6,109 bases of DNA, taken from positions 1 through 6,109 of the forward strand of contig JAESSZ010000273.1 in the NCBI GenBank assembly GCA_016763875.1, read 5' to 3'. Of the stretch, positions 5,700 through 6,109 are shown one piece after another. This stretch comes from Nannocystaceae bacterium (GTDB lineage Bacteria; Myxococcota_A; Polyangia; Nannocystales; Nannocystaceae). Under the pieces are notes generated by a model. That model ran no database searches. It was not told where the DNA came from and was given only the letters and a program-made list of their open reading frames with translations. The position numbers and the translations under genes were made by a program. The first letter of the stretch is position 1; the number at the start of each line of letters is the position of its first letter.

Positions 5700-6109
5700 C
5701 TAGGCGGCCTCCCTGGTGTAGTAGCTCAGTAGCCCACCAAGTCGCTGGTGGCATTGCATCGCCCCGGCACCGTTGGCGGCGGCCTCCGGGAGCAGCAGCC
5801 GGTTGCCCACTCCCTGATGGGGGCGTTCGTGGTGGTAGTGCTTGGCGTACTCCGTCACCAACTTGGAGAGATGGCGGCGGCCCAACGGGATGACCCGGGA
5901 GAGACACTCGCGCTTCACGGACAGGACAAACCTCTCGGCGTACGCGTTGAGATTGGGGCTCCTGGGTGGGAGGCGCACTACCTCGGTGCCTGAGCCCGAC
6001 CAGCATCTGGCGCGCCTCCGTTCCAAACACCGGATCCCGGTCCAGGATCAGGTAGGTGGCGTTTCGCAGGAAGCCGTCGCAGTAGTCCGTCAGACCACGG
6101 ACAATGTTC
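5700..6109 (-). pseudogene. Integrase-core (DDE) transposase, partial and frameshifted
   Basis: This is the C-terminal part of an insertion-sequence transposase; the N-terminus and first catalytic Asp lie beyond the right edge. Reading leftwards, the first segment (6108 to about 5998) encodes ...G-F-L-R-N-A-T-Y-L-I-L-D-R-D-P-V-F with the second catalytic Asp. The rest (about 5992 to 5700) is in another frame and encodes S-G-T-E-V-V-R-L-P-P-R, then S-P-N-L-N-A-Y-A-E-R-F with the catalytic Glu, and H-Y-H-H-E-R-P-H-Q-G-V-G-N near the end. Removing one base within the GAGCCCGA at 5992-5998 joins the two frames and gives exactly 34 residues between Asp and Glu, the D-D(34)E spacing expected of the rve/IS3-IS481-like fold. 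An extra base has therefore broken the gene, or there is an assembly error. The stop is TAG at 5702-5700. I see no terminal inverted repeats or target duplications, so element boundaries are undefined. Confidence 0.85.
5700..6109 (-). mobile_element. Insertion sequence remnant (integrase-core transposase type), boundaries unknown
   Basis: The transposase fragment implies an insertion sequence that extends past the right edge of the window. Its left end must lie between the secreted-protein stop at 5668 and about 5700, because little sequence is left there. No inverted repeat can be tested without the other end. The frameshift suggests it no longer moves on its own. Confidence 0.6.

Noticed and set aside
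1..6109. CRISPR array, tRNA, rRNA, phage or antiviral defence genes
   Set aside because: I saw no regularly spaced direct repeats, no tRNA cloverleaf and no defence-family motifs in any frame.

Overview
The window is GC-rich bacterial DNA with tightly packed genes. It reads as a chromosome segment of a high-GC Gram-negative lineage of the Myxococcota/'Deltaproteobacteria' or Planctomycetes kind. That is inference only: the support is codon use, a CotH-type kinase outside a Bacillus-like setting, an extra lidless Hsp70 with a private J-protein, and an integrase-core transposase of a type I associate with those groups. There is no rRNA, tRNA or species marker to fix the taxonomy.

Layout. (1) 1-1930, plus strand: the 3' part of a CotH-family (spore-coat-kinase-like) gene, followed by an M14-family zinc carboxypeptidase that starts at about 1010. 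The CotH frame stays open 440 bases into the peptidase gene, but family resemblance stops near base 1006, so its true end is doubtful. (2) 1950-4084, minus strand: a two-gene chaperone operon. It encodes an Hsp70/DnaK-like ATPase that ends after the beta substrate-binding domain and so lacks the helical lid. A small J-domain protein with a TPR-like tail follows, and its ATG overlaps the Hsp70 stop in an ATGA. This operon converges on the peptidase gene with only 19 bases between stops. (3) 4085-4322: a divergent intergenic region. (4) 4323-5066, plus strand: a MOSC-domain protein with the usual N-terminal beta-barrel domain and the conserved cysteine, followed by a convincing intrinsic terminator at 5082-5111. 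(5) 5213-5668, plus strand: a small basic secreted protein of unknown function with four cysteines. (6) 5700-6109, minus strand: the 3' part of an integrase-core (DDE) transposase broken by a one-base frameshift.

How the parts relate. The Hsp70 and J-protein are almost certainly a dedicated chaperone/co-chaperone pair. CotH and the M14 peptidase look like a co-transcribed pair, but a joint function is not evident. The MOSC gene, the secreted orphan and the IS remnant look like independent units. The most noteworthy items are the lidless Hsp70/J-TPR pair with its long Ala/Thr/Pro-rich interdomain segment, the unresolved end of the CotH gene, and the unrecognised four-cysteine secreted protein next to the transposon remnant.
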